Shown piece after piece: positions 43,440 to 51,778 of a stretch of DNA of 64,000 bases. The DNA lies in assembly GCF_014109725.1 (NCBI RefSeq), contig NZ_CP058554.1, positions 1,674,001-1,738,000 on the forward strand, given 5' to 3'. Under the pieces are notes generated by a model, which had not been told where the DNA came from, made no database searches, and saw only the letters and a list, made by a program, of their open reading frames with translations. The DNA comes from Comamonas piscis. GTDB taxonomy: Bacteria > Pseudomonadota > Gammaproteobacteria > Burkholderiales > Burkholderiaceae_C. The translations under genes were made by a program, and so were the position numbers. Every line of letters begins with the position of its first letter. Positions within the stretch are counted from its first letter, which is position 1.

Positions 43440-43464
43440 AAAAGTTTTCTAAGAGGGATTGACT

Positions 43465-43833
43465 ATGCAGGCTATGAAACAAGCACCCCGACACCGCCAA
43501 CGCGGCATGTCGTTCATCGGTGTGGTGCTCTGGGGTTTCATCATTGTGGTTTTGGCCATTGTGGGCAGCAAAGCAGTCCCGATCGTGATCGAGAACATGA
43601 ACATCAAGAAGGCAGCCGTCAAGGCTGCCCGCCAGGGCTCGACGGTGCAGGAAGTGCGCACCATCTATGAACGCTCGCAGGCGATTGATGACATGACATC
43701 GGTGAATGCCAAGGATTTGGAAGTGACCAAGGATACGGACGGCAAGATTGTGGTGTCGTACAGCTATGAGCGGGACATCCCCTTGTACGGACCGGCTTTC
43801 TTGGTCTTCCGTTTTAACGATAGTGTGAAGTAG
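43465..43833 (+). CDS. DUF4845 membrane protein
   Basis: The 122-aa protein has one N-terminal membrane segment (about 18-38, G-M-S-F-I-G-V-V-L-W-G-F-I-I), resembling a pilin-like N-terminus, and a small external domain. It matches DUF4845, found almost always between lepB and rnc in betaproteobacteria and gammaproteobacteria; function unknown. AAGAGGGA at 43451-43458 is a good ribosome-binding site for the ATG at 43465. Its TAG is followed at once by the GTG of rnc. Confidence 0.9.
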   Translation: MQAMKQAPRHRQRGMSFIGVVLWGFIIVVLAIVGSKAVPIVIENMNIKKAAVKAARQGSTVQEVRTIYERSQAIDDMTSVNAKDLEVTKDTDGKIVVSYSYERDIPLYGPAFLVFRFNDSVK

Positions 43834-44517
43834 GTGGAACCAGAACTCAGTCGATTGCAGGAACGCCTGCAGTATTCTTTTGCGAACGGTGCGTTGCTGC
43901 AGCGAGCGGTAACGCACCGTAGTTTTTGTGCGGATCACAATGAGCGCCTGGAGTTTCTCGGCGACTCGGTGTTGGGCCTGGCGGTATCGACGATGCTGTT
44001 CCAGCAGCTCAAGGGCACCCCGGAAGGTGAGCTCTCGCGCATGCGGGCCAACCTGGTCAAGCAAGACACCTTGCACCAGATTGCGCTGCGCCTGCAGCTG
44101 GCCAAGGTGCTGCGCCTGGGAGAGGGCGAGTCCAAATCGGGCGGACGCGAACGTCCCTCGATCCTCGCTGACGCGGTCGAGGCGATTATCGGAGCGGTTT
44201 ACTTGGATGCTGGTTATACGCAGGCCGAGGCCATCGTGCATCATCTGTACGAGCGCGTAGAGATCTCGCAGCACATGTCTGCGGCCTCCAAGGATGCCAA
44301 GACGGCGCTGCAGGAATGGCTGCAGGCACGCAAGAAATCGGTGCCGGAGTATGTGGTGACCGGTACCACCGGCGCTGCGCATGCGCAGACCTTCCATGTC
44401 GACTGTGTGGTGCCGGCCTTCCAGGCCCGCAGCGAAGGTGCCGGCGCATCGCGCCGCGCAGCCGAGCAGGCGGCCGCCGCCATCATGTTGCAACAATTGC
44501 AGACCCAGCATCGCTAA
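43834..44517 (+). CDS. rnc: Ribonuclease III
   Basis: The 227-aa double-strand-specific endoribonuclease matures rRNA and regulates mRNAs. The catalytic domain holds the signature N-E-R-L-E-F-L-G-D-S-V-L at about 33-44 and the second acidic site D-A-V-E-A-I-I-G-A; a C-terminal double-stranded RNA-binding domain spans about 155-225. The start is GTG, directly after the DUF4845 stop with no spacer, so translation is coupled. Confidence 0.96.
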   Translation: MEPELSRLQERLQYSFANGALLQRAVTHRSFCADHNERLEFLGDSVLGLAVSTMLFQQLKGTPEGELSRMRANLVKQDTLHQIALRLQLAKVLRLGEGESKSGGRERPSILADAVEAIIGAVYLDAGYTQAEAIVHHLYERVEISQHMSAASKDAKTALQEWLQARKKSVPEYVVTGTTGAAHAQTFHVDCVVPAFQARSEGAGASRRAAEQAAAAIMLQQLQTQHR

Positions 44518-44523
44518 GCTTTT

Positions 44524-45600
44524 ATGACCTCCAAAAAATCCAATCCTCCAGAAGCCGCTGGGCAAGATGCTGCTTCGCTGCTGCCTTCGGGCCAGTCCGT
44601 GTCCGATCTCGATGCCATGCTGGCCGCGGCCAAGCCCGGCACGCCGGTTGCCCGTGTCACGCCGGCCGATGCGGCCCCGGCTGACGCGCCCGCTGTGCCT
44701 ACCGGTCCCCAACGCTGCGGTTTGATCGCCATTGTCGGCAAGCCCAATGTAGGCAAGTCCACGTTGATGAATGCGCTGGTCGGCCAGAAGATCTCGATCA
44801 CCTCGCGCAAGGCGCAGACCACGCGCCACCGCATCACGGGCATCCGTACGCAGGACAACACACAGTTTGTGTTTGTCGATACGCCCGGTTTCCAGACCCG
44901 CCATTCGCGCGCGCTGAACAAGTCGCTCAACAAGACGGTGATGGGCGCCATTGGCGATGTGGACCTGATCCTGTTTGTCGTCGAAGCAGGCAGCTTCACC
45001 CTGGCCGACGCCAAGGTGCTGTCGCTGTTCAAGCCGGGCATTCCCACCTTGCTGATTGCTAACAAGCTCGACACCATCCATCGCCGCCATGAAATCGCGC
45101 CCTGGCTGCGTGATATGCAAGAGCGCCACCCGTTTGCCGAGTTCGTGCCGATGTCGGCCAAAAACAAGGGCGATATCGATCGGATGTTTGGCATCTGCGA
45201 GAAATACCTGCCCGAGCAAGCCTGGTTCTATGGCCCCGAAGAGCTGACCGACCGCAGCGAGAAGTTTCTGGCCTCCGAGACGGTGCGCGAGAAGCTGTTC
45301 CGCTTCACCGGCGATGAGCTGCCCTACACCTCGACCGTCATCATCGACAAGTTCGAGGAAGAGCCCAGCAAGGCACATGGCCGCTTCATGCGCATTGCCG
45401 CAACCATCGTGGTTGAGCGTGATGGGCACAAGGCCATGGTCATTGGCGAGAAGGGCGAAAAGCTCAAGCGCATCAGCACTGAGGCGCGCCAGGAGCTGGA
45501 AAAGCTGCTGAACGCCAAGGTGTTCCTGGAAGTCTGGGTCAAGGTCAAGTCCGGCTGGGCCGATGACGAGGCCCGCGTCAAGTCCTTCGGCTACGAATAA
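44524..45600 (+). CDS. era: GTPase Era
   Basis: This 358-aa Ras-like GTPase binds 16S rRNA and assists 30S assembly. The P-loop G-K-P-N-V-G-K-S-T lies at 72-80, D-T-P-G-F at the G3 site and N-K-L-D at G4; a KH domain occupies the C-terminal ~90 residues. Compared with the usual ~300 aa it has a ~60-residue N-terminal extension rich in Ala, Pro and Ser, kept in the call because no good internal start precedes the GTPase domain. rnc ends 6 bp upstream. Confidence 0.95.
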   Translation: MTSKKSNPPEAAGQDAASLLPSGQSVSDLDAMLAAAKPGTPVARVTPADAAPADAPAVPTGPQRCGLIAIVGKPNVGKSTLMNALVGQKISITSRKAQTTRHRITGIRTQDNTQFVFVDTPGFQTRHSRALNKSLNKTVMGAIGDVDLILFVVEAGSFTLADAKVLSLFKPGIPTLLIANKLDTIHRRHEIAPWLRDMQERHPFAEFVPMSAKNKGDIDRMFGICEKYLPEQAWFYGPEELTDRSEKFLASETVREKLFRFTGDELPYTSTVIIDKFEEEPSKAHGRFMRIAATIVVERDGHKAMVIGEKGEKLKRISTEARQELEKLLNAKVFLEVWVKVKSGWADDEARVKSFGYE

Positions 45601-45751
45601 GCCCCGCAAGCCTGGCTATCTGCCCGGCTTGTAGGCAGCAGTCTCTTAGCGCTGCAGGGGCTTGCCAGCCGCTGCAGCAGCGCCTGGCCTGGTGGGCTAC
45701 CCTGTGATACCCCGGTGATCTCTGCGATCACGTACTGCAACGACCCCCGCC

Positions 45752-46513
45752 ATGGCTGTCAAGCGCGTCAACGAAGAACCTGCCTATATCCTGCACCGCT
45801 ATGACTGGAGCGAATCCAGCCTGGTGCTGGAGTGCTTTACCCGGCATCGGGGGCGGGTCGCCCTGGTCGCCAAGGGCGTCAAAAAACCGACGTCCAGCTT
45901 TCGGCCGGTGCTGCTGGCGCTGCAGCCGCTGCGCCTGTCCTGGGGCATTGCCGGCGAGGCGGCTTCGGACATCCACACCCTCAAAAGCGCCGAGTGGGTC
46001 GGCGGCCACACCATGCCCGTGGGCGGCGGTCTGCTGTCAGGCCTCTACCTCAACGAGCTGCTGATGCGCCTGCTGGCGCGCGAAGACCCGTTTGCCAACC
46101 TCTTCGACATCTATGCCGGTGTGGTGCGGGTGCTGGCTACCGACCACGGGGATGTGCTGGAGCCTGTGTTGCGCGCCTTTGAATTGCTGCTGCTGCGCGA
46201 GCTGGGACTGCTGCCTTCGCTGGCGGAACAGACCCTGTCGCTGCAGCCGCTCAAGGCCCAGGGCCGCTACGTGCTGGTGCCGGATGCCGGCTTGCGCGAG
46301 GCCCATGGGCAGGACAGGGCGGGGCTCTCAGGTGCACAATGGGAGGCCCTGGAAGAAGCGCTGTTGGCGGCAAACCCCTATCCCGCCGTCCTCAGGGCTT
46401 GCGTGATGTGTGCAGGCGAGCTAAAAGTTCAGTTGCGTACGCTGTTGCAGCACCATTGTGGTCAGCCGGTACTGCGTACGCGCCAGTTGATGATGGATAT
46501 CCAATCACTATGA
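45752..46513 (+). CDS. recO: DNA repair protein RecO
   Basis: The 253-aa protein has the RecO N-terminal OB-fold (about 10-85) and a C-terminal helical domain. RecO works with RecR/RecF to load RecA on SSB-coated single-stranded DNA. The gene starts 151 bp after era, so it may have its own promoter, and its TGA overlaps the pdxJ ATG (ATGA), coupling the two. Confidence 0.93.
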   Translation: MAVKRVNEEPAYILHRYDWSESSLVLECFTRHRGRVALVAKGVKKPTSSFRPVLLALQPLRLSWGIAGEAASDIHTLKSAEWVGGHTMPVGGGLLSGLYLNELLMRLLAREDPFANLFDIYAGVVRVLATDHGDVLEPVLRAFELLLLRELGLLPSLAEQTLSLQPLKAQGRYVLVPDAGLREAHGQDRAGLSGAQWEALEEALLAANPYPAVLRACVMCAGELKVQLRTLLQHHCGQPVLRTRQLMMDIQSL

Positions 46514-47280
46514 CTACCCCCGTGAAAACTGCCCTGTCTATCAACCTCAACAAGGTGGCACTGGTGCGCAACACCCGCCATCTGGATATCCCCAGCGTGA
46601 CGCGTGCGGCACGTCTGTGCCTGGAAGCAGGCGCGCAGGGGATCACCGTGCATCCCCGACCGGATGAACGCCATATCCGCCCCGGCGATGTGGAAAAGCT
46701 GGCCGGCGTGATCGCCACCTGGCCGGTCAAGCGTGAGTTCAACATCGAGGGCAACCCTTTTCACAACCTGATGGACTATGTGCGCCAGTACCGCCCGCAC
46801 CAGGTGACCTTTGTGCCGGACGGCCAGGACCAGTTCACCAGTGACCATGGCTGGAGCTTTCCGCAGGATGCCGAGCGCCTGCAGCCGCTGATTGCGGAAT
46901 GCAAGGCGCTGGGCGTGCGCGTGAGTTTGTTCATGGACCCGATCCCTGAGCAAATGGCCGCTGCCAAGGCGGTGGGTGCCGACCGGGTAGAGCTGTACAC
47001 CGAGCCCTATGCCGCTGCCTTTGGTACTCCTGAGCAAAGTGTGCAACTGGCGCGCTACGCAGCAGCGGCCAAGGCCGCGCAGGCAGCGGGCCTGGGCGTC
47101 AATGCGGGCCATGACCTGAGCCTGCGCAACCTGACCCCTTTTGTGGCCAACGTTCCCCAGGTACTGGAGGTGTCGATCGGCCATGCCTTTGTGACCGATG
47201 CGCTGGAGATGGGCTATGCCGAAGCCGTGCGTGCCTACCGCCGCTCGCTCGATGCCCGCGCCGATGGCGTGTTGCTGTAA
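46510..47280 (+). CDS. pdxJ: Pyridoxine 5-phosphate synthase
   Basis: The 256-aa TIM-barrel enzyme condenses 1-deoxyxylulose 5-phosphate with 3-amino-2-oxopropyl phosphate to make pyridoxine 5-phosphate (vitamin B6). H-P-R-P-D-E-R-H-I near 44-52 is the family hallmark, and G-V-N-A-G-H-D-L holds another active-site histidine. The ATG at 46510 overlaps the recO stop as ATGA. acpS follows 24 bp later. Confidence 0.96.
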   Translation: MTTPVKTALSINLNKVALVRNTRHLDIPSVTRAARLCLEAGAQGITVHPRPDERHIRPGDVEKLAGVIATWPVKREFNIEGNPFHNLMDYVRQYRPHQVTFVPDGQDQFTSDHGWSFPQDAERLQPLIAECKALGVRVSLFMDPIPEQMAAAKAVGADRVELYTEPYAAAFGTPEQSVQLARYAAAAKAAQAAGLGVNAGHDLSLRNLTPFVANVPQVLEVSIGHAFVTDALEMGYAEAVRAYRRSLDARADGVLL

Positions 47281-47304
47281 CTCAAGCAGAGGCGTTGTGA
47301 CAGC

Positions 47305-47697
47305 ATGATCTACGGCATTGGCACCGACATCTGCGATATCCGCCGCATTCGCGCGACCCTGGAACGCCAAGGCGAGCGCTTTGCCCACAAGGTGCTGGCC
47401 GAGGGCGAGCTGGCCGTCTGGCGCCGCCGCAGCGAGCGCTGGCCCGACCGGGGCGTGCGCTACATGGCCACCCGCTTTTCGGCCAAGGAGGCCTTCAGCA
47501 AGGCCGTGGGCCTGGGCATGCGCATGCCGATGACCTGGCGCAACTGCGAGGTCATCAACCTGCCCAGCGGCAAGCCTGGCATACGCCTGCATGGCGAGCT
47601 GGCCACCTGGTTTGAGGCGCAGGGCCTGACAGCCCATATCACCGTGACCGATGAGGTCGACTATGCGGCGAGCTTTTGCGTCGTCGAGAAGCTCTGA
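47305..47697 (+). CDS. acpS: Holo-[acyl-carrier-protein] synthase
   Basis: The 130-aa enzyme transfers 4-phosphopantetheine from coenzyme A to acyl carrier protein. The two motifs are present: G-I-G-T-D-I at about 4-9 (metal-binding Asp) and F-S-A-K-E-A-F-S-K-A. Length is normal. It is the last gene before a strong terminator, in the order pdxJ-acpS seen in many proteobacteria. Confidence 0.95.
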   Translation: MIYGIGTDICDIRRIRATLERQGERFAHKVLAEGELAVWRRRSERWPDRGVRYMATRFSAKEAFSKAVGLGMRMPMTWRNCEVINLPSGKPGIRLHGELATWFEAQGLTAHITVTDEVDYAASFCVVEKL

Positions 47698-47709
47698 CCT
47701 CCGTTCCTC

Positions 47710-47733
47710 CGGGCCCTCGCAGGGCCCGTTTTT
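47710..47733 (+). terminator. Rho-independent terminator after acpS
   Basis: CGGGCCCT at 47710-47717 pairs with AGGGCCCG at 47721-47728 around a three-base loop, followed by five T at 47729-47733. It separates acpS from nagZ. Confidence 0.9.
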
Positions 47734-47762
47734 GAATCTTCCGCGCCCTTGCGCTCCCTTCC

Positions 47763-48848
47763 ATGCACGCTCCTCTGATCATTGATATCGCCGGCAAGGC
47801 CCTGACCGATGCCGACCGCGCCCGCCTGTCGCACCCGCTGGTGGGGGGCATCATCTTGTTCGCCCGCAACTGGGACAACCGCTCGGCGCTGGTGCAGCTG
47901 TGCGCGCAGATCAAGGCCGTCAAGCCCGATCTGCTGATTTGTGTGGACCATGAGGGTGGACGCGTGCAGCGCTTTCGCAGCGATGGTTTTACCCACATCC
48001 CTCCGATGCGCCACTTTGGCCAGATGTGGATGGACGACGGCCAGGGCAGCAAGCACCGCCCGGGTAGCGGCGCAATGCGGGCGATGAATGCAGCCACCGC
48101 TGCCGGCTATGTGCTGGGCGCCGAGCTGCGCGCCTGCGCGGTGGATTTCAGCTTCACCCCGGTCCTGGATCTGGACTATGGCGAAAGCTCGGTCATCGGC
48201 GACCGCAGCTTTCACCGCGACCCGCGCGTGGTCGCGATGCTGGCCAAGAGCCTCATGCACGGGCTGCTGCAAGCGGGCATGGGCAATTGCGGCAAGCACT
48301 TCCCTGGCCATGGCTTTGTCAAGGCAGATTCGCATGTTGCCATTCCGGTCGATGCGCGCAGCCTGAGCGCCATCCTGGCCGAGGATGCCGCACCTTACCC
48401 CTGGCTGAGCAGTGTGCTGACCGCCGTGATGCCCGCCCACGTCATCTACCCCAAGGTGGACAAGCGCCCGGCCGGATTTAGCGAGAAATGGCTCAAGGAT
48501 GTGCTGCGTACCCGTCTGCGCTATGACGGCGCGATCTTCAGCGATGACCTGAGCATGGAAGGCGCACGCCGCATCAACGGCGAGGTGATCAGCTACACCG
48601 ATGCGGCGCTGGCGGCTTTGGCGGCCGGCTGCGACATGGTGCTGCTGTGCAACCAGAGCCTGGGCCTGGGTGCCCATGTGGATGAGCTGCTCGACGGCAT
48701 GGACGAGGCCCTGCGCAGCGGCCGTTGGCAGCCGGACGAGGATTCGGAATCGCGCCGCCTGGCATTGCTGCCCGAGACGGTACCCCAACCCTGGGATGAG
48801 CTGATGCGCCAGCCCGCCTACCAGGACGCGCTGGACCTGCTGGCCTGA
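47763..48848 (+). CDS. nagZ: Beta-N-acetylhexosaminidase NagZ
   Basis: The 361-aa glycoside hydrolase family 3 enzyme removes N-acetylglucosamine from muropeptides during cell-wall recycling in the cytoplasm. The hallmark G-K-H-F-P-G-H-G (about 179-186) holds the catalytic His, and the nucleophile Asp is in F-S-D-D-L-S-M. It starts 30 bp after the acpS terminator. Its product feeds the AmpR/AmpC pathway in some bacteria; no ampC is seen here. Confidence 0.95.
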   Translation: MHAPLIIDIAGKALTDADRARLSHPLVGGIILFARNWDNRSALVQLCAQIKAVKPDLLICVDHEGGRVQRFRSDGFTHIPPMRHFGQMWMDDGQGSKHRPGSGAMRAMNAATAAGYVLGAELRACAVDFSFTPVLDLDYGESSVIGDRSFHRDPRVVAMLAKSLMHGLLQAGMGNCGKHFPGHGFVKADSHVAIPVDARSLSAILAEDAAPYPWLSSVLTAVMPAHVIYPKVDKRPAGFSEKWLKDVLRTRLRYDGAIFSDDLSMEGARRINGEVISYTDAALAALAAGCDMVLLCNQSLGLGAHVDELLDGMDEALRSGRWQPDEDSESRRLALLPETVPQPWDELMRQPAYQDALDLLA

Positions 48849-48933
48849 GCGAGTTGCTGACGGTGGTGATCTTTTAAGCCCCGCCTCAGCCCCGTCCTCT
48901 AGATTGCTCTCATCCCCTAGATGGCTGAGAGCG

Positions 48934-50691
48934 ATGCCCCTACACAACCCCTTGCGCCGTGTGGCGCTGGCCTGCCGCGAAACCTTGGCGCTCGCGCGGC
49001 CCTATTTTGTCTCCGAGGACAAGCGCCGCGCCTGGGGCCTGCTAGCGGCCATCGTGGCGCTCAACCTGGCCGCCGTGTTCATGCTGGTGCAGATCAACAG
49101 CTGGAACCGGGTGTTCTACGATGCGCTGCAGAACAAGCAGGCGGATGTGTTCTGGCACCAGCTCTGGCGCTTTTTGTGGCTGGCGCTGGTCTACATCGTC
49201 ATTGCGGTCTACAAGTTCTACCTGACCCAGCTGCTGCAATGGCACTGGCGCCGCTGGCTGACCGCGCACCTGCAAGGCCGTTGGCTCGCCCACAAGGCGT
49301 TCTACCGCATGGAGCTGGGGCGCTATGGCGGCGGGCCCAAGGCGCCGGACAACCCTGACCAGCGGATCCAGGAAGACATCAACCTGTTCAGCAGCTACAG
49401 CGTGGCGCTCAGCATGGGCCTGTTGAATGCGCTGGTCACCTTTGTCAGCTTTGTCGGCATTCTCTGGGGCTTGAGCGCGGCGATGGACCTGAGCCTGCCC
49501 GCCGCGCTGGGCGGCGGCAGCCTGCATATTCCCGGCTTTATGGTCTGGATGGCCGTGCTGTACTGCCTCGTGGGCAGTGCCATATCGCTGTGGCTGGGCA
49601 AGCCGCAGGTGCGGCTCAACAACCAGCAGCAGCGCCTGGAGGCCAACTACCGCCACCACATGGTCCGCGTGCGCGAGCATGCCGAAGCCATTGCGATGGA
49701 CAGCGGCGAGCAGGTCGAGGGCGAGCAACTGCGCCTGCGCTTTGGCGATGTGATGGCCAACTACCTGCAGCTGGTCAAGCAGCAAAAGCGCATGGCCTGG
49801 TTCAGCAATTTCTTTGGCCAGGCCGCCGTGGTGTTTCCGTTCATCATTGCCGCGCCGCGCTTTTTCAGCGGTGCCATCCAGCTGGGCCAGCTGATGCAGA
49901 TTGCCTCGGCCTTTAACCAGGTGCAGGATTCGCTCAGCTGGATCGTCAACAACTACAGCGATATTGCAGCTTGGCGGGCCACCAGCCAGCGTCTGGCAAG
50001 CTTTGAGGCAGGCCTGCGGGCGCAGGCCCAGCCGCAAGGCGCTGCGCTGGCAGCGGGCGACCAGCTGCAAACCCAGGGCTTGCAGGTGAGTCTGCCCGAT
50101 GGCCGGGTCGTCATCGATGCCGCAGACTTGCAGATTGACCCGGGCCAGCAGCTGCTGATCAGCGGTCGGTCTGGCAGCGGCAAATCCACCTTGCTGCGCA
50201 GCTTGGCCGGCATCTGGCCCTTTGCGCAGGGGCGGGTACAGCGGCCGATGGATGGCATGTTTATCGCGCAGCGCCCTTACTTCCCCGATGGCAGCCTGCG
50301 CCAGGCACTGGCCTATCCGCAGGCCGCTGCTACCTATACTGATGCGCAGTTGCAAGCGGCGTTGGCAGCGGCGCAGCTGCCGCTGTTGGTGGCGCGCCTG
50401 GACGAGGTGGCTGCCTGGAATGCCGTGCTGTCTGGCGGTGAGCAACAGCGCCTGGCCATTGCGCGCGTGCTGCTCAAGCGGCCTGCCTGGGTGTTTGCCG
50501 ATGAAGCCACCAGTGCACTCGACCAGGACACTGAAGCCGCCATCTATGGCCAGTTGCAGCGGCTGGTGCGCGAGCGCGGCGGTGCACTGGTATCGGTGGC
50601 GCACCGCGACAGCGTGCAGGCTTTCCATGACCTGCGTTGGCAACTGGACCCCGAACAGCGTGCACTACTGCAAATCGCTCTCAAGCAGTGA
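48934..50691 (+). CDS. YddA/SbmA-type ABC transporter, permease fused to ATPase
   Basis: The 585-aa inner-membrane protein has an N-terminal SbmA/BacA-like membrane domain with about six helices (about 25-315) and a C-terminal ABC ATPase (about 380-580). The membrane part carries the family motif N-S-W-N-R-V-F-Y-D-A-L-Q; the ATPase has Walker A G-R-S-G-S-G-K-S-T, signature L-S-G-G-E-Q-Q and Walker B F-A-D-E-A-T-S-A-L-D. Related proteins include YddA and the vitamin B12 transporter BacA of Mycobacterium; the cargo here is unknown. ATG 48934 is used; a TTG in frame at 48904 is possible. Confidence 0.88.
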   Translation: MPLHNPLRRVALACRETLALARPYFVSEDKRRAWGLLAAIVALNLAAVFMLVQINSWNRVFYDALQNKQADVFWHQLWRFLWLALVYIVIAVYKFYLTQLLQWHWRRWLTAHLQGRWLAHKAFYRMELGRYGGGPKAPDNPDQRIQEDINLFSSYSVALSMGLLNALVTFVSFVGILWGLSAAMDLSLPAALGGGSLHIPGFMVWMAVLYCLVGSAISLWLGKPQVRLNNQQQRLEANYRHHMVRVREHAEAIAMDSGEQVEGEQLRLRFGDVMANYLQLVKQQKRMAWFSNFFGQAAVVFPFIIAAPRFFSGAIQLGQLMQIASAFNQVQDSLSWIVNNYSDIAAWRATSQRLASFEAGLRAQAQPQGAALAAGDQLQTQGLQVSLPDGRVVIDAADLQIDPGQQLLISGRSGSGKSTLLRSLAGIWPFAQGRVQRPMDGMFIAQRPYFPDGSLRQALAYPQAAATYTDAQLQAALAAAQLPLLVARLDEVAAWNAVLSGGEQQRLAIARVLLKRPAWVFADEATSALDQDTEAAIYGQLQRLVRERGGALVSVAHRDSVQAFHDLRWQLDPEQRALLQIALKQ

Positions 50692-50714
50692 TCGGCGGGT
50701 TCCCGCGCACCCAT

Positions 50715-50741
50715 AAAAAATGCCTGCACGAGGCAGGCATT
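50715..50741 (-). terminator. Terminator of the DUF1328 gene
   Basis: On the minus strand AATGCCTGC (50741-50733) pairs with GCAGGCATT (50727-50719) around a 5-base loop, followed by a T-run that reads as A at 50715-50720 on the plus strand. It lies 21 bp after the DUF1328 stop. Confidence 0.85.
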
Positions 50742-50761
50742 GGCTGTATGTGGCGCAGCGC

Positions 50762-50935
50762 TTAGGCGACGGCGCCGACACCCAGCAGAGCGATCACCAG
50801 GAACACCACGGCGATAGCTACAAAGATGAAGAAAAGGATCTTGGCAATACCTGCTGCACCCGACGCAATGCCGGTAAAGCCGAAGACACCGGCCAGCAAC
50901 GAGATCACCGCAAAAATAATGGCCCACTTAAGCAT
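50762..50935 (-). CDS. DUF1328 small membrane protein (YtjA-like)
   Basis: This 57-aa protein is nearly all hydrophobic: two membrane segments (about 5-25 and 30-52) with the DUF1328 pattern M-L-K-W-A-I-I-F and F-T-G-I-A-S-G-A-A-G-I-A-K-I-L-F. The family is widespread in proteobacteria, with E. coli YtjA as a member; function is unknown, and members are often stress-induced. The gene is supported by a perfect AGGAGGTG ribosome-binding site five bases before the ATG. It is followed by its own terminator at 50715-50741. Confidence 0.92.
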   Translation of the reverse strand: MLKWAIIFAVISLLAGVFGFTGIASGAAGIAKILFFIFVAIAVVFLVIALLGVGAVA

Positions 50936-51061
50936 CGAACACCTCCTGTTGTCATGTGATGGTTGATCTTAAGCAGGGGGCCCGAGCAACGCCGTGGGCC
51001 GAAGATGTAAGTAGAGGTAGGCTGGCGCTGACAGTTGCGGATCGGTTGACTTGCCCCTTCG
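50936..51061. promoter_or_regulatory. Interval with DUF1328 promoter
   Basis: The 126-bp interval lies between the MscS gene end and the DUF1328 start, both on the minus strand, and should hold the DUF1328 promoter. AGGAGGT is at 50941-50947. No other feature is seen. Confidence 0.4.
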
Positions 51062-51685
51062 TTATGGGACCGATGGGGTCTGCGCGGGCTCCGCCGGGCT
51101 GGCCTCGGGTGGCTGCTGCGGTGGTGGGTCATCGGTCCAGCGGCGCACCACTTTTTGGAAGATGTGGGTATTGGGGATCTGCAGCACCACACTTTGGCTG
51201 CGGTCAGCGACAAAGTCCTCGATGGTGGTGTAGAGCATGTTGATATCGACCACCCGGCCCTTGGCGCCGGGCTTGTCCAAGCCGTCGAGCACTTCGATGT
51301 AGTCGCCCAGGCGGTAGGGCCGCACGGTGAAGATCAGTACGGCGCAGAAGAAGTTGGAGAGCACGCTCCAGGCAGCAAAAAAGGCCACAGCGCCCACGGC
51401 GGCGAAGCCCGAGAAGGCGGTCCACAACACGGTGGCGCTGACCCCTAAACGCTCCAGAATCAGCAGGCAGGTGCCGCCGATGATGAGCCAGCGCACGAGG
51501 CCCTTGATGGGCACGGCCAGCTCCAGCGGCCAGTGGTAGTGCTGGGCCATGCGGGTGATGAGCTTGCGGGTGGCGTAGTTGAGGCTGACGGCGAGCAGCA
51601 GGACCAAGGTGATCTGCATGGCAGGCACGATGATGTCCACCCATTCGGCGGCCCATTCAGGGATCAGGAGTTTGAGTCGGTTCAT
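51062..51685 (-). CDS. MscS-family mechanosensitive channel
   Basis: The 207-aa protein is a small MscS homologue with hydrophobic segments at about 20-40, 62-84 and 90-115. The pore helix and beta domain show F-S-G-F-A-A-V-G-A-V-A-F-F-A-A-W-S and R-P-Y-R-L-G-D-Y-I-E-V. The C-terminal alpha-beta vestibule domain is short and ends in a Pro/Ala/Thr tail. Such channels release solutes on hypo-osmotic shock. Length is below E. coli MscS (286 aa) but within the range of small paralogues. Confidence 0.9.
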   Translation of the reverse strand: MNRLKLLIPEWAAEWVDIIVPAMQITLVLLLAVSLNYATRKLITRMAQHYHWPLELAVPIKGLVRWLIIGGTCLLILERLGVSATVLWTAFSGFAAVGAVAFFAAWSVLSNFFCAVLIFTVRPYRLGDYIEVLDGLDKPGAKGRVVDINMLYTTIEDFVADRSQSVVLQIPNTHIFQKVVRRWTDDPPPQQPPEASPAEPAQTPSVP

Positions 51686-51778
51686 GGCGGGGAGCAGAGC
51701 GCGCAGCGGGCACCCAGGGCGCCCGTGTTAGAGGATGTGTTGATTATCAGCGATGAGAGGGCGGCAAGAAGGCGGCAT

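Noticed and set aside
45601..45751. RNA element between era and recO
   Set aside because: GC-rich with short imperfect hairpins but no T-run and no clear structure.
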